Positions 1-9,443 of a stretch of 64,000 nt of DNA are shown here, piece after piece. The notes beneath the pieces were generated by a model. The model saw only the letters and a program-made list of their open reading frames with translations, was not told the DNA's origin and made no database searches. Every line of letters starts with the position of its first letter. Positions within the stretch are counted from its first letter, which is position 1. Source of the DNA: Limibacterium fermenti (GTDB lineage: Bacteria > Bacteroidota > Bacteroidia > Bacteroidales > Dysgonomonadaceae); contig NZ_CP159486.1 in NCBI RefSeq assembly GCF_041902845.1, positions 2,170,001 to 2,234,000 of the forward strand, given 5' to 3'. A program made the translations under genes and the position numbers.

Positions 1-7
1 AGCTATA

Positions 8-1453
8 TCACGGACGATGGTGGCAGGTACATTTACTGTCGAGATCGTTAAAAGGAACATTGAAAGCAGTTCCATACGCTCTCTTATATTCTTCGACAAA
101 CTTATCGTAAGCGTTTTTTGCACCGGCATGTTGACCTAAAACGCCATACGCTTTGCACTTTAAATAGAGCGCATGCTCATTGAGGTAATCGAATTTAAAA
201 ATAATATCGGCCAGTTTCAGTATAAGGCGCGTATCATCCTGCATATTCAGGTTCGCCGCAACGCGAAGCAACGTTTCTATCGTTTCATTGGAAGCCTCAT
301 CTTTAAAGGGATCCATCCATTCGTAATCGGTTGTGGGCAACAAGTTGCCATTGGAAACAACGGCAAGAAGTTCTTCGATATCAACCTTATTCATCGAATC
401 CTTTGCCAACAATTCCTTGTAGCGGAAATAATCGATAAAGATGTCGGATGAGCGTAATTTCCAATATCCGGTGTCATTGTTGATGTCAAATGTCCCCAAC
501 TTTTCGAGGATTCCTTTCAACCGCCCGAAATACACGGCCCGATTGTTTCTGGCACTCGCATCGCCCTTATCCGCCCAAAGGAACTCTTTCAATTTATCGA
601 AAGAGATCCCGTTTCGTTGCGAATAAATGATCAACAAGCATAAGATTTCCTTTAAGAGCGGCGAAAAACTTTTCGTTATATCCTCGCCCCGGGCGTCGTA
701 AACGTGAAACCGGCCGAACAGATATACGGCGCTTTTAACCGGCAAGACCACTTCGCTTAAGGCGTCGGGCTGTTGCACCACCATATCGTTTTCATGCTGA
801 AAACGTCCTTTTCTCTTGCGTCTCACCCGGTGAATGAGAAAGAAGATGATCACATCCACACAGATAATCACCAGAAACCATATCCACACGGTACTGTTGA
901 CCTTACTTTGAGAGACTTGTACGGTTACACCGGAGACGTCGAGTCTCGGGCGGAACTCCGGATCGTCGGAATAAGCCAGTTGCGGTAATAAACTAAATCG
1001 ATATCCGTTATGAATGGAAAAACGCAAATGATGTAAGACAATGGAATTATTGCCCAACGTGAACAACGCCTCATCCGTCTTAAAATCGATATCCAACCGT
1101 ACGGGGGTTTTATTCCGGATAAAAGCGCTATCGACCGGAATGGGATATTTTTTGACCGAATTATTGTAGAGTACAAATAAATCGGCCTGCGAAGCGTCTT
1201 TTTGCCAATCGATTAAAAACAAACGGTCGGATTGATCGTTGGATGTTATTTTAAACAGCACACCCGAAAGATTATATAACGGTTCCTGTTGCCGTATGAG
1301 TAGAGCAACCGTTAATTTTTCTTTGAAATAGATGAATTTATCGGTTCGCCAAAAACGATTATTCTCCACTTGCTTCATCCCCTTATCCGACGACTCGCCA
1401 TAAGCGGGGCTAAACAGGAAAAATAACATCCCCATAAAAACGAATCGGACCAA
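8..1453 (-). CDS. Membrane-anchored regulator with SARP/OmpR-like DNA-binding domain
   Basis: The frame opens at 1525, but that codon is TTG and lies inside a -7 promoter box (1523-1530), so translation must begin further in. A TTG at 1453, or the ATG at 1435 just before a hydrophobic leader (MGMLFFLFSPAYG), are the candidates. Numbering from 1525, residues 26-43 look like a signal peptide and 45-210 form a beta-rich extracytoplasmic domain. Residues 212-232 are a membrane helix followed by a basic stop-transfer (RVRRKRKGR). Residues 265-360 resemble a winged-helix DNA-binding domain of the SARP/OmpR type, and the remainder is helical like a BTAD/TPR domain. I infer a one-component membrane regulator that senses outside the cytoplasmic membrane and acts on DNA inside. 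The ligand and targets are not apparent. Confidence 0.6.
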   Translation of the reverse strand: MVRFVFMGMLFFLFSPAYGESSDKGMKQVENNRFWRTDKFIYFKEKLTVALLIRQQEPLYNLSGVLFKITSNDQSDRLFLIDWQKDASQADLFVLYNNSVKKYPIPVDSAFIRNKTPVRLDIDFKTDEALFTLGNNSIVLHHLRFSIHNGYRFSLLPQLAYSDDPEFRPRLDVSGVTVQVSQSKVNSTVWIWFLVIICVDVIIFFLIHRVRRKRKGRFQHENDMVVQQPDALSEVVLPVKSAVYLFGRFHVYDARGEDITKSFSPLLKEILCLLIIYSQRNGISFDKLKEFLWADKGDASARNNRAVYFGRLKGILEKLGTFDINNDTGYWKLRSSDIFIDYFRYKELLAKDSMNKVDIEELLAVVSNGNLLPTTDYEWMDPFKDEASNETIETLLRVAANLNMQDDTRLILKLADIIFKFDYLNEHALYLKCKAYGVLGQHAGAKNAYDKFVEEYKRAYGTAFNVPFNDLDSKCTCHHRP

Positions 1454-1522
1454 TATTCGCTCAAAACCAATAAATATAGCAGACTCTGTTTTCAAAAAAA
1501 GACACTTTAGATTCTCTTCCCA

Positions 1523-1530
1523 CAAAAATA
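1523..1530 (-). promoter_or_regulatory. Bacteroidetes -7 box (TATTTTTG) for the membrane regulator
   Basis: On the minus strand this reads TATTTTTG, matching the Bacteroidetes -7 consensus TAnnTTTG. No clear -33 TTTG is visible. Its position excludes the outermost start codon of the downstream gene. Confidence 0.45.
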
Positions 1531-1579
1531 CGGGATAATTTTGAATTTACCCAGTACCCGTAAAAAAAAGAACAAAGAG

Positions 1580-3319
1580 CTAAGAAGATGGCTTTTGTAA
1601 TTCCACCATATTTTTGTAGACCCCATCCGGTTTTTTCAGTAATTCCTGCGGCGCTCCCTGTTCGACTACCCGCCCGTCTTTGAGCACCACGATCTTATCG
1701 GCATTGGCCACGGTGCGCATGCGGTGGGCGATGATGAGTACCGTACGGTTTTTAACCAATTCCGAAATGCCGGCCTGTATCTTCGTTTCGTTTTCGGCGT
1801 CGACCGAAGCCGTCGCTTCGTCGAGCAACACGATGGGCGCATCTTTCAGCAAAGCCCGGGCAATGGATATGCGTTGCCTCTCACCGCCGGAAAGCGTACT
1901 GCCGTTTTCGCCGATAATGGTATGGTATCCGTCGGGCAATTTCTCGACAAAATCATCACACTGAGCGGCATGAGCCGCCTTCAACACCTCTTCGTCGGAC
2001 GCTTCTTTTTTGCCGATGCGAATGTTATCCATCACCGAAGCGTTAAACAGAACGACATCCTGAAAAACAATCGAATAGTTTTTGAGCAACGCCTCGGGAT
2101 CGATGCCCGTGATGTCGGCGCCGCCCAAAGTGATGGTTCCGCTATCGGCATCCCAAAAGCGGGCGGCCAATTTGGCGGAGGTGCTTTTGCCGCCGCCCGA
2201 AGGCCCGATCAACGCGGTCACTTGTCCCTGACGCGCTTCGAACGACACATTGTGCAATACCCGCTCGTCGCTGTCTTTATAAGAGAATTCCACCCCGTCG
2301 AAACGAATGCTGTAATCATCGAGATGATAATCGGACGCGCCGGCTTGCACGGGCAAATCCATGATCTCTTTCATGCGGTTGATCCGGATATCGAGGAAGA
2401 ACAACACGGCTGTCTGCTCCAAGGCAATCAACAGGGGATTGAAAATGACGGAAGAAAGAATGAGAAAGAACAAGTAAGTCAGGAAATCGACCTCTCCGGC
2501 GAGCAGCAACGTCGTTCCGACCAGTATCAATGTCGGTAATCCGAGTTTGATAACAGCCTGAATGACATTAATAATGCCTCCCACAATCAACTCTCCCTTA
2601 ATCTGTCCTTTTTCATACGTTTCCTGCATGCCGCAAAGCTCCCGCAGATAAGCGTCTTCGTGCCCGTACGATTTGATCTCCTGAATCTGAAGAATCCCTT
2701 CCTGTATCTTCTCGGTCACAGCACGCTTTTGCACATAACTCGCCCGATGTTCTTTCTCCTGCATCCGTTTCGTGATCCAAAGCACGATAAGCGCGACGGG
2801 AACGACCCAAAAGACGGCGATGGTCAGTTGCCAACTCATAAAACTCAATCCGATGATCGCCAAAAACAAGGTGACCAGCGAGCCGACCAATTGCGGCACG
2901 GCATGCGAGAACGTATGCTCCAACTCGGTAGCATCCTGCATGATGGTGGAGGTGAGATCGGACAGGTTTTTCTTTCCGAAGAAAGAAAGCGGCAGCTTGC
3001 GCAACTTTTCGGCGAGCGAAATACGGCGTACGGCGCTTTCGTTATACACATTGAGATAGGTATTATCATACTGATGACGGGTTACGACGTATATCACGGC
3101 AATAGCCGCGACACTGAAGGCAAGATATCCCCACAACGGGACGCCCGCCGTCTCGCGCCCCTCCAGATAAACCGCTAAAATGTCTTGCAAAAATAAATAA
3201 ACCAGCATGACGGGCAGCATGAACGAAATGTTCTGCGCCGTTGTCCATAGCGCCCCTTTCATAAAATCTTTAGCGCCTTGTTCGCTCATAGCGAACCGTT
3301 TTTGTATCGAGTGAAGCAT
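1580..3319 (-). CDS. ABC transporter, fused permease/ATPase (second subunit)
   Basis: About 579 residues: an N-terminal six-helix exporter-type membrane domain and a C-terminal nucleotide-binding domain. Walker A is GPSGGGKST (about 372-380), the signature is LSGGERQR (about 476-483), and Walker B is IVLLDEATASVD. A longer reading from 3373 would overlap the preceding gene. The ATG at 3319 lies 14 bases past that gene's stop and is preferred. It pairs with the adjacent 590-residue ABC gene, so the two probably form a heterodimer in the cytoplasmic membrane. The pair resembles the YbtP/YbtQ-IrtA/IrtB kind, exporter-fold proteins that can import ferric siderophores, but substrate and direction cannot be read from the sequence. 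It is the last gene of the suf-tetR-ABC run. Confidence 0.85.
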   Translation of the reverse strand: MLHSIQKRFAMSEQGAKDFMKGALWTTAQNISFMLPVMLVYLFLQDILAVYLEGRETAGVPLWGYLAFSVAAIAVIYVVTRHQYDNTYLNVYNESAVRRISLAEKLRKLPLSFFGKKNLSDLTSTIMQDATELEHTFSHAVPQLVGSLVTLFLAIIGLSFMSWQLTIAVFWVVPVALIVLWITKRMQEKEHRASYVQKRAVTEKIQEGILQIQEIKSYGHEDAYLRELCGMQETYEKGQIKGELIVGGIINVIQAVIKLGLPTLILVGTTLLLAGEVDFLTYLFFLILSSVIFNPLLIALEQTAVLFFLDIRINRMKEIMDLPVQAGASDYHLDDYSIRFDGVEFSYKDSDERVLHNVSFEARQGQVTALIGPSGGGKSTSAKLAARFWDADSGTITLGGADITGIDPEALLKNYSIVFQDVVLFNASVMDNIRIGKKEASDEEVLKAAHAAQCDDFVEKLPDGYHTIIGENGSTLSGGERQRISIARALLKDAPIVLLDEATASVDAENETKIQAGISELVKNRTVLIIAHRMRTVANADKIVVLKDGRVVEQGAPQELLKKPDGVYKNMVELQKPSS

Positions 3320-3333
3320 GTTTTGTTTTCTTG

Positions 3334-5106
3334 TTAAATAGCCCATCGGACCGATTGTTGATATTCCTTCCACATACGGCGGTAGATGCCGTCTTTTTCG
3401 AGTAGCTGAGCGTGCGTTCCCTGTTCGGCTATGCGCCCTTCATCCATCACCACGATGGTGTCGGCATCGGTTACCGAAGTGAGGCGGTGCGCAATCATCA
3501 CCACCGTCTTTCCCCGCATAAGGCGACGCAAGGCGTGCTGTATTTCGTGTTCGTTTTCGGGGTCGGCAAAGGCCGTCGCCTCGTCGAGCAGCACGATGGG
3601 CGCATCTTTCAGGAAAGCCCTCGCCAAAGCGATACGTTGTTGCTCGCCACCCGAAAGATAAATGCCTTCGGTGCCGATTTTGGTGTCGATGCCGGCGGGC
3701 AACTTGCCGATAATATCGCGGCATTGTGCGAGCTCCACCGCGCGGTCGATTTCGCCGGGCGCCGCATCCGGCTTGCCGTAAAGGATATTCTCTCGGATGG
3801 ATGTTTTGAACAGTTCGGTGTTTTGGAACACGAACGAAATGTGCCGCATCAGCTCGTCGGGATGCAACTGCTTCACATCGACGCCGCCAATGGTCACCTT
3901 GCCGCTGCCGGCATCCCAAAAGCGCGCGATAAGGCGGGCAAGCGTGGTTTTGCCGCTACCCGAAGCGCCCACCAACGCCACCGTTTTGCCTTGCGGAATG
4001 GATAAATCGACATCCGAAAGCGCTTCTTTCGAAGCATCATCGTACCGGAAAGAGACCTGTTTGAAACAAATGTCGTACGTGTCCGGCATGGTCAACGCCC
4101 GCGGCGTCTGAAGTTGTTGCCGTTCGTCGGTCAGGGCTTCGATGCGCCCTACGGCTTCACCGGCCTGACGGTAACCGTCCACGACATACATCAACTTCAT
4201 AATGCATTGTCCGAAGAAAGGCGTGATAAGGACATAAAAAATCAAATTCAGCGTAATTTCCTGCCAACTGCCGCCGATAAGGATGAGAATGATGGCCGCC
4301 GGCACCAGCAGAAAGGCGAATCCGTTAATCGCCACCGTGTAAATGCTCATCGCTTTACACATGGAAGCGGCATATTCCTTCACCCACTTATTGTAAGCCA
4401 TAATACTATCATAAAGCCGTTTGAACGAATAGACCGTTTGCTGGAAAACCTTTACGACCGGTATTCCGCGGACGTACTCCACGGCTTCGGTATTCATGGC
4501 TTCGAGCGACGTCATATATTGTTGCATCGTTGCGCCATAGTCTTTTCCCATCATCCTATAAAATTGGGCGAACGCGATGAGCAACGGGACCAGGCAGGCC
4601 AGCCCGAGGCGCCAATCGAACACGAACATCAGCACCAACGTGGCGACGAACACCGTTAGGCCTCCCGCCAAATCGGGCAGTTGATGCGCAACGAACGTAT
4701 GCACGATGCCGGCGTTATCGTCGATGACCTTGCGCATTTTGCCGGTCGTATTCCTGGTGAAAAAGCCCAACGGCATGCGCACGGCCCGCTGCATGGCCTC
4801 ATAACGCAGGTTCCGCTCGAGGCGGAATGCCGCCAGATGCGACAGCATCAGCGAGGTGAAATAACACAGGATAAAAAGGATCGAAAAGCCGAAGGCCCAC
4901 CAGGCATAACGGACAATGTCGCTTCCCGAGGCGGCAAGACCTTGTGTAAACAAGGCCCGGATGATGAGCCATACGCACACGAACGGCAGCATCCCGAGAA
5001 TGTTTCCCAGTACCGAAAACGTGATGGAGAAAGGCATCAGTACGCCTTTCTTTCCCATATAGCTTCGTAGCCGGGCGAGTGTAGAAGATTGTTTTTGAGA
5101 TTTCAT
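3334..5106 (-). CDS. ABC transporter, fused permease/ATPase (first subunit)
   Basis: 590 residues, with a membrane domain at 20-320 and a nucleotide-binding domain at 345-580. Walker A GASGSGKTT lies at 380-388, signature LSGGEQQR at 484-491, and Walker B IVLLDEATAFAD just after. It starts 24 bases after the tetR stop and is followed 14 bases later by a second half-transporter. The family resemblance is to exporter-type ABC proteins of the Ybt/Irt group. Placement behind a TetR regulator would also suit a drug or toxic-compound exporter. The link to suf upstream favours iron or redox physiology, but that is inference. Confidence 0.85.
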   Translation of the reverse strand: MKSQKQSSTLARLRSYMGKKGVLMPFSITFSVLGNILGMLPFVCVWLIIRALFTQGLAASGSDIVRYAWWAFGFSILFILCYFTSLMLSHLAAFRLERNLRYEAMQRAVRMPLGFFTRNTTGKMRKVIDDNAGIVHTFVAHQLPDLAGGLTVFVATLVLMFVFDWRLGLACLVPLLIAFAQFYRMMGKDYGATMQQYMTSLEAMNTEAVEYVRGIPVVKVFQQTVYSFKRLYDSIMAYNKWVKEYAASMCKAMSIYTVAINGFAFLLVPAAIILILIGGSWQEITLNLIFYVLITPFFGQCIMKLMYVVDGYRQAGEAVGRIEALTDERQQLQTPRALTMPDTYDICFKQVSFRYDDASKEALSDVDLSIPQGKTVALVGASGSGKTTLARLIARFWDAGSGKVTIGGVDVKQLHPDELMRHISFVFQNTELFKTSIRENILYGKPDAAPGEIDRAVELAQCRDIIGKLPAGIDTKIGTEGIYLSGGEQQRIALARAFLKDAPIVLLDEATAFADPENEHEIQHALRRLMRGKTVVMIAHRLTSVTDADTIVVMDEGRIAEQGTHAQLLEKDGIYRRMWKEYQQSVRWAI

Positions 5107-5130
5107 TTGTTGATTATATAATATAGATGA

Positions 5131-5751
5131 TTATACGTGCATTAATGTTTTCCAGCCGGCGACCCCGTAACGGATGTACTCGCCGATGGCTTGTTGTTTT
5201 TCCTCTCGGGTAAGATGGCTGTTGCGGATCATTTCCCCGATAAGCGTAATCCAAAAAGTACTCGTCAGGTGAAGGAAAAAAGGGGAAATATCGATACTCA
5301 ACTGCGGATATTTGTCGTGCATCAGCCGCAGGTACTCGATGCCGATCGCGGTTTGTTGAGTAACGAGCGCATCTTTGTAACCCGCCAAGGAAGAGCCGTC
5401 GGCACAAAACCATAACAACTTGAGCTCGGAAGCAAAGTTATCGGTCAACTCGAGGATCGCATTCATCGTATGGCTTTGATACGAGTAATCGAAAAATACG
5501 TCGAGGGAAAGATTATGCTCGCTGTTATGTTCTGCAAAAATAGCGTCGATGGCTTTGATAAGCGGCTGCATGGTGCGGCAAAACAAATCGTCTTTGCTTT
5601 GAAAATAATTATAGACATTGCCGACCGTCATGCCTGCTTGTTTGGCGATGACCCGCATGGATGCATCCTTAAACCCTTTTTTGATAAACTCCTCTTTCGC
5701 CGATGCGATAATCGTTTGTTCTCCTGCCGTCATGCTGCACTTTTTAGTCAT
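5131..5751 (-). CDS. TetR family transcriptional regulator
   Basis: 206 residues. The N-terminal helix-turn-helix is clear: a helix around KEEFIKKGFKDASMRVIAK, then QAGMTVGNVYNYFQSKDDLF, the classic TetR recognition-helix pattern. The remainder is a helical ligand-binding and dimerisation domain with no recognisable subtype. The ATG overlaps the sufD stop (shared bases 5744-5751, sequence ATGACTAA), so translation is probably coupled to sufD. The regulator lies between suf and the two ABC genes and most likely controls the transporter, but it is transcribed from within the suf unit. No private promoter was seen. Confidence 0.88.
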   Translation of the reverse strand: MTKKCSMTAGEQTIIASAKEEFIKKGFKDASMRVIAKQAGMTVGNVYNYFQSKDDLFCRTMQPLIKAIDAIFAEHNSEHNLSLDVFFDYSYQSHTMNAILELTDNFASELKLLWFCADGSSLAGYKDALVTQQTAIGIEYLRLMHDKYPQLSIDISPFFLHLTSTFWITLIGEMIRNSHLTREEKQQAIGEYIRYGVAGWKTLMHV

Positions 5752-7051
5752 TCTGCGTTCTCAGGCGGTTTTCCACCCATCGCCTCAAGTTCTCCCTCAG
5801 GCTCTCGTCGCCGATGCCCTCTATAATCTCGCCGGCAAAAGCGACACGGAGCATCATGCGGGCTTCCTTTTCCGATATGCCGCGGGCACGCATATACAGG
5901 AGAACCGTTTCGTCCATCTGCCCGGTTGTCATGCCGTGGGAACACTTCACATCATCGGCATATATCTCCAACTGAGGCTTCGAGAACACCCGGCAATCGG
6001 GGCCGTCCAACAGGTTGCGGTGATTTTGATACGCCATCGTCTTCTGCGCATCTTCCGCCACATTTATCTTTCCGCTGAACGCTCCCATCGATTTTTCCGA
6101 CAAGAGATATTTAAACAATTCATCGCTATGGCAATGCGGCACATTATGATTGATAACGGTATGGTTATCGACATGCTGTTCTTTATCGGCAATCACCAAT
6201 CCTTTCAAAATATGTTCGGCATATTCGCCGTCCAAACCGACCCGGTAGTTGTTGCGGGTTATGCCGTTTTCGAGGGAAAGGGTATTGAGTTTGACATTCG
6301 AATACCGCTCCTGCCGGATAAAGTTATCGGTAATCAACGTGGAGCGGGCGGCGCTTTCCTCCACATGGTAAAACTCCAACGAGGCGTTTTCCCCCGCATA
6401 TATTTCGGAAACCTGTACCGTCACCGACTTTGCCTTCTCCGCCGGGCAACGGTCGTAGACGGCGATCCTGGCTTCGGCGCCTTTTTCCAAAATAATCAGC
6501 AAGCGGCTGATGACCATTGCGTCTTCTTCCGCTTCCACGAGGTGCGTCAACTGTATAATGGCGTCGCTCCTCTTGTTTTCAGGCACATACAGCACATAGC
6601 CGTCCCGTACGAACATCGTATTGAACGCCGACAACCCGCCGCCGTGTTGCTTTGCCTGCCGATTGTAATAAGCGGAGAACACGTCGGGATATTTTTCCGC
6701 AAAATCGTTTAAGCCGCCGGAAAATATCCCCTCCGGTAATGGCCGGGAAGAAGCATCCTTATAAGCATATCCGTTTATGAGATAATCCTGATGAAAAGGC
6801 TCCGGATGCATGCCCCTGTCCGAAACCATATACCGGACAGCTTGTTGTTGCGTGAGCCGCTGACGGATGCCAACGTTTATCTTCAATAGATTCTCGATAT
6901 CGGTATGCTGATAATCTTCGCTGCCATACGCGGGAAAACCGTTTTTTCGGAACACTTCGAAAGCCTCTTGCCTCGGCCGGTTCAACAAGGGAGAACATTG
7001 TTGGCAAATCGAGTCCCGGTTCGACTCAAAATAATCTGTATCGTATTTCAT
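5744..7051 (-). CDS. sufD: Fe-S cluster assembly protein SufD
   Basis: 435 residues. It is the SufB paralogue that forms the SufBC2D scaffold on which new [4Fe-4S] clusters are built. The C-terminal half has the SufBD beta-helix core with the conserved stretch DDVKCSHGMTTGQMDE and the following helix-turn region. The start lies 6 bases after the sufC stop, and the gene end overlaps tetR by 8 bases. It acts in the cytoplasm with SufB and SufC. No sufS or sufE follows, so the sulfur-donating cysteine desulfurase must be encoded elsewhere. Confidence 0.93.
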   Translation of the reverse strand: MKYDTDYFESNRDSICQQCSPLLNRPRQEAFEVFRKNGFPAYGSEDYQHTDIENLLKINVGIRQRLTQQQAVRYMVSDRGMHPEPFHQDYLINGYAYKDASSRPLPEGIFSGGLNDFAEKYPDVFSAYYNRQAKQHGGGLSAFNTMFVRDGYVLYVPENKRSDAIIQLTHLVEAEEDAMVISRLLIILEKGAEARIAVYDRCPAEKAKSVTVQVSEIYAGENASLEFYHVEESAARSTLITDNFIRQERYSNVKLNTLSLENGITRNNYRVGLDGEYAEHILKGLVIADKEQHVDNHTVINHNVPHCHSDELFKYLLSEKSMGAFSGKINVAEDAQKTMAYQNHRNLLDGPDCRVFSKPQLEIYADDVKCSHGMTTGQMDETVLLYMRARGISEKEARMMLRVAFAGEIIEGIGDESLRENLRRWVENRLRTQND

Positions 7052-7057
7052 ATTCGT

Positions 7058-7795
7058 CTATTTGAGCCAATCATATCCTTTTTCTTCCAACTCGAGCGCT
7101 AATTCGGGCCCGCCGCTGCGCACAAGCCGCCCCTCGTACATGACGTGCACGATATCGGGCCGGATATAATTGAGCAAACGTTGATAATGGGTGATTAATA
7201 TCGTCGCGTTGTCGGGGCGCTTGAGTTTGTTAAGTCCGGCGGCCACGATGCGCAAGGCATCGATGTCGAGCCCGCTGTCCGTTTCGTCGAGGATGGACAA
7301 CTTCGGTTGGAGAATAGCCATTTGGAATATCTCGTTGCGCTTTTTCTCGCCTCCCGAAAAGCCATCGTTCACCGACCGTTGGATCATCTCTTTATCCACC
7401 CCGATAAGCGTTTGTTTTTCGCGCATCAACGCCAGGAACTCGCCGGGAGGAATCGGGGCTTGCCCGTTGTATTGGCGATGTTCGTTCAGGGCGGCGCGCA
7501 TAAAGTTGACCATGCTGACGCCGGGAATCTCCACCGGATACTGAAAACTGAGGAAGAGTCCTTTCCACGAACGTTCTTCAGGAGATAAACCGAGGAGCTC
7601 TTCCCCTTCGAAAGCCACTTCGCCGTCGGTCACTTCATAAACCGGATTACCGGCAAGGATGGAAGCAAACGTGCTTTTGCCCGAGCCGTTGGGCCCCATA
7701 ATGGCATGTATTTCGCCTTTCTTGACCTCCAAATCGACTCCTTTTAATATCGCTTTTCCATTAACGGAAGCATGTAAATTTTTAACTGATAACAT
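7058..7795 (-). CDS. sufC: Fe-S cluster assembly ATPase SufC
   Basis: 245 residues from the ATG at 7795 (MLSVKNLHASVNG). A longer frame to 7825 would run into the sufB stop and is rejected. It is a soluble ABC ATPase with Walker A GPNGSGKST, signature FSGGEKKR and Walker B LSILDETDSGLD; the DETDSGLD form is typical of SufC. It drives conformational change in the SufBC2D scaffold. The gene sits 19 bases after sufB and 6 bases before sufD. Confidence 0.95.
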   Translation of the reverse strand: MLSVKNLHASVNGKAILKGVDLEVKKGEIHAIMGPNGSGKSTFASILAGNPVYEVTDGEVAFEGEELLGLSPEERSWKGLFLSFQYPVEIPGVSMVNFMRAALNEHRQYNGQAPIPPGEFLALMREKQTLIGVDKEMIQRSVNDGFSGGEKKRNEIFQMAILQPKLSILDETDSGLDIDALRIVAAGLNKLKRPDNATILITHYQRLLNYIRPDIVHVMYEGRLVRSGGPELALELEEKGYDWLK

Positions 7796-7814
7796 GATTG
7801 TTTTGATTTTATAT

Positions 7815-9263
7815 TTATCCGACACTCCCTTCGAGGCTTATCTGCAAAAGCTTCGTCGCTTCAACGGCAAATTCCATGGGAAGCTTGTTCAACACCTCTT
7901 TCGCGTAGCCGTTTACGATGAGGCTGACGGCCTCTTCGGTGGGAATTCCGCGCTGATTGCAATAAAATAACTGGTCTTCGTTTATTTTCGACGTCGTAGC
8001 TTCGTGCTCCAGTACGGCGGAGTTATTGTCGATATCCATATACGGGAAAGTATGCGCCCCGCAGCGGTCTCCGATGAGCAAACTGTCGCACTGCGAATGA
8101 TTGCGGGAGTTTTGCGCATGGGCGGTCATTTTCACCAGGCTGCGGAAAGAGTTTTGCGATACGCCGGCGGAAATCCCTTTGGACACGATGCGGCTTTTGG
8201 TCTTTTTCCCGATATGAATCATCTTCGTACCGGTATCGGCCTGTTGCGCGTTCTTGGTGATGGCCACCGAATAAAACTCGCCGCTCGAATAATCGCCTTG
8301 CAAGACGCAACTCGGGTATTTCCAAGTGATGGCCGAACCGGTTTCGACCTGCGTCCAGGATATTTTAGAAGATTCGCCTTTACACAGGCCGCGTTTGGTA
8401 ACGAAATTGAACACGCCCCCCCGCCCCGTTTTGTCGCCGGGATACCAGTTTTGCACGGTGGAGTATTTGACCTCCGCTCGGTCTAACGCGATGATTTCGA
8501 CAATGGCCGCATGGAGTTGATTCTCGTCGCGGATGGGAGCCGTGCACCCCTCCAGATAACTCACATAGGCATCGTCGTCGGCAATGATCAAGGTGCGCTC
8601 GAACTGCCCCGTATTGAGGGCGTTCATGCGGAAATAACTGGATAACTCCATCGGGCTACGAACTCCTTTCGGAATATAGGCGAACGAACCGTCGCCGAAC
8701 ACGGCGGAATTGAGTGCGGCAAAGAAATTGTCGGTGTACGGAACCACACTGCCCAAGTATTGTCTTACTAATTCGGGATATTCTTTCACCGCATCGGCAA
8801 ATGAACAAAAGATAACTCCCTTTTTAGCCAATTCTTCTTTGAAGGTCGTCTTCACGGAAACGCTATCCATCACCGCATCCATCGCAACTCCCGACAATAT
8901 TTTCCGCTCTTCCAACGGAATGCCGAGTTTCTCGAATGTTTTCAACAGTTCGGGATCGACTTCATCCAGGCTTTTGGGCCCGTTCTTCTTTTTAGGCGCC
9001 GCATAATAAATGATCTCCTGAAAATCGATGTCGGGAATGTTCAAATGCGCCCATCGGGGCATCGTCAGGGTAAGCCAGTGATGATAGGCATCGAGGCGAA
9101 AGCGGAGCAACCAGTCGGGCTCCTCTCTCTTTTGGGAGATGGCGCGAATAATATCCTCATTCAGGCCTTTCGGAAGATATTCCGTCTCAATGTCCGACTG
9201 AAAGCCTTCTTTGTACTCGCCTTCGGTTACGTCTTTTAATATATCGATTGTTTCTTCCTCCAT
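7815..9263 (-). CDS. sufB: Fe-S cluster assembly scaffold SufB
   Basis: 482 residues, the usual SufB length. The family blocks GDGSFAYIPKGVRSPMELS, EGCTAPIRDENQLHAAIVE and TVQNWYPGDK are present, as is the C-terminal MDIDNNSAVLEHEATTSKI. It binds the nascent Fe-S cluster with SufD and SufC. It is the first gene of a six-gene minus-strand run and carries the promoter and palindrome at 9276-9303. Confidence 0.96.
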   Translation of the reverse strand: MEEETIDILKDVTEGEYKEGFQSDIETEYLPKGLNEDIIRAISQKREEPDWLLRFRLDAYHHWLTLTMPRWAHLNIPDIDFQEIIYYAAPKKKNGPKSLDEVDPELLKTFEKLGIPLEERKILSGVAMDAVMDSVSVKTTFKEELAKKGVIFCSFADAVKEYPELVRQYLGSVVPYTDNFFAALNSAVFGDGSFAYIPKGVRSPMELSSYFRMNALNTGQFERTLIIADDDAYVSYLEGCTAPIRDENQLHAAIVEIIALDRAEVKYSTVQNWYPGDKTGRGGVFNFVTKRGLCKGESSKISWTQVETGSAITWKYPSCVLQGDYSSGEFYSVAITKNAQQADTGTKMIHIGKKTKSRIVSKGISAGVSQNSFRSLVKMTAHAQNSRNHSQCDSLLIGDRCGAHTFPYMDIDNNSAVLEHEATTSKINEDQLFYCNQRGIPTEEAVSLIVNGYAKEVLNKLPMEFAVEATKLLQISLEGSVG

Positions 9264-9275
9264 TTTATTTTTTCA

Positions 9276-9306
9276 CAAAAATACGGCCTCTGAACAGTGT
9301 TCACAA
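9276..9306 (-). promoter_or_regulatory. suf promoter with internal palindrome TGAACAGTGTTCA
   Basis: The minus strand carries TATTTTTG (9276-9283) as the -7 box and a TTG at 9304-9306 about 20 bases upstream as the -33 element. The spacer between them contains a perfect 13-bp palindrome, TGAACAGTGTTCA (9291-9303). A regulator bound there would block RNA polymerase, so I infer repression. The same GAACAGTGTT core appears in the Crp/Fnr-gene promoter near 15.04 kb. Confidence 0.6.
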
Positions 9307-9443
9307 TCCCTAAAAGTAAGGATTTTTCGGAAGAAATATCATTAGTTATAAGGAGGAAGAAACGGCAAATGAGAAGTGGGGACATCGCTCCAAACGACGC
9401 CCCGGCAGACATTTTCAAATAGATTACAATAGCAATGCCGATG

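Noticed and set aside
5618..6712. Long + strand open frame opposite sufD
   Set aside because: It is the antisense shadow of a well-conserved gene. Similar shadows over the ABC genes (1724-2539) and the DUF5686-type gene (15483-16352) were dropped for the same reason.
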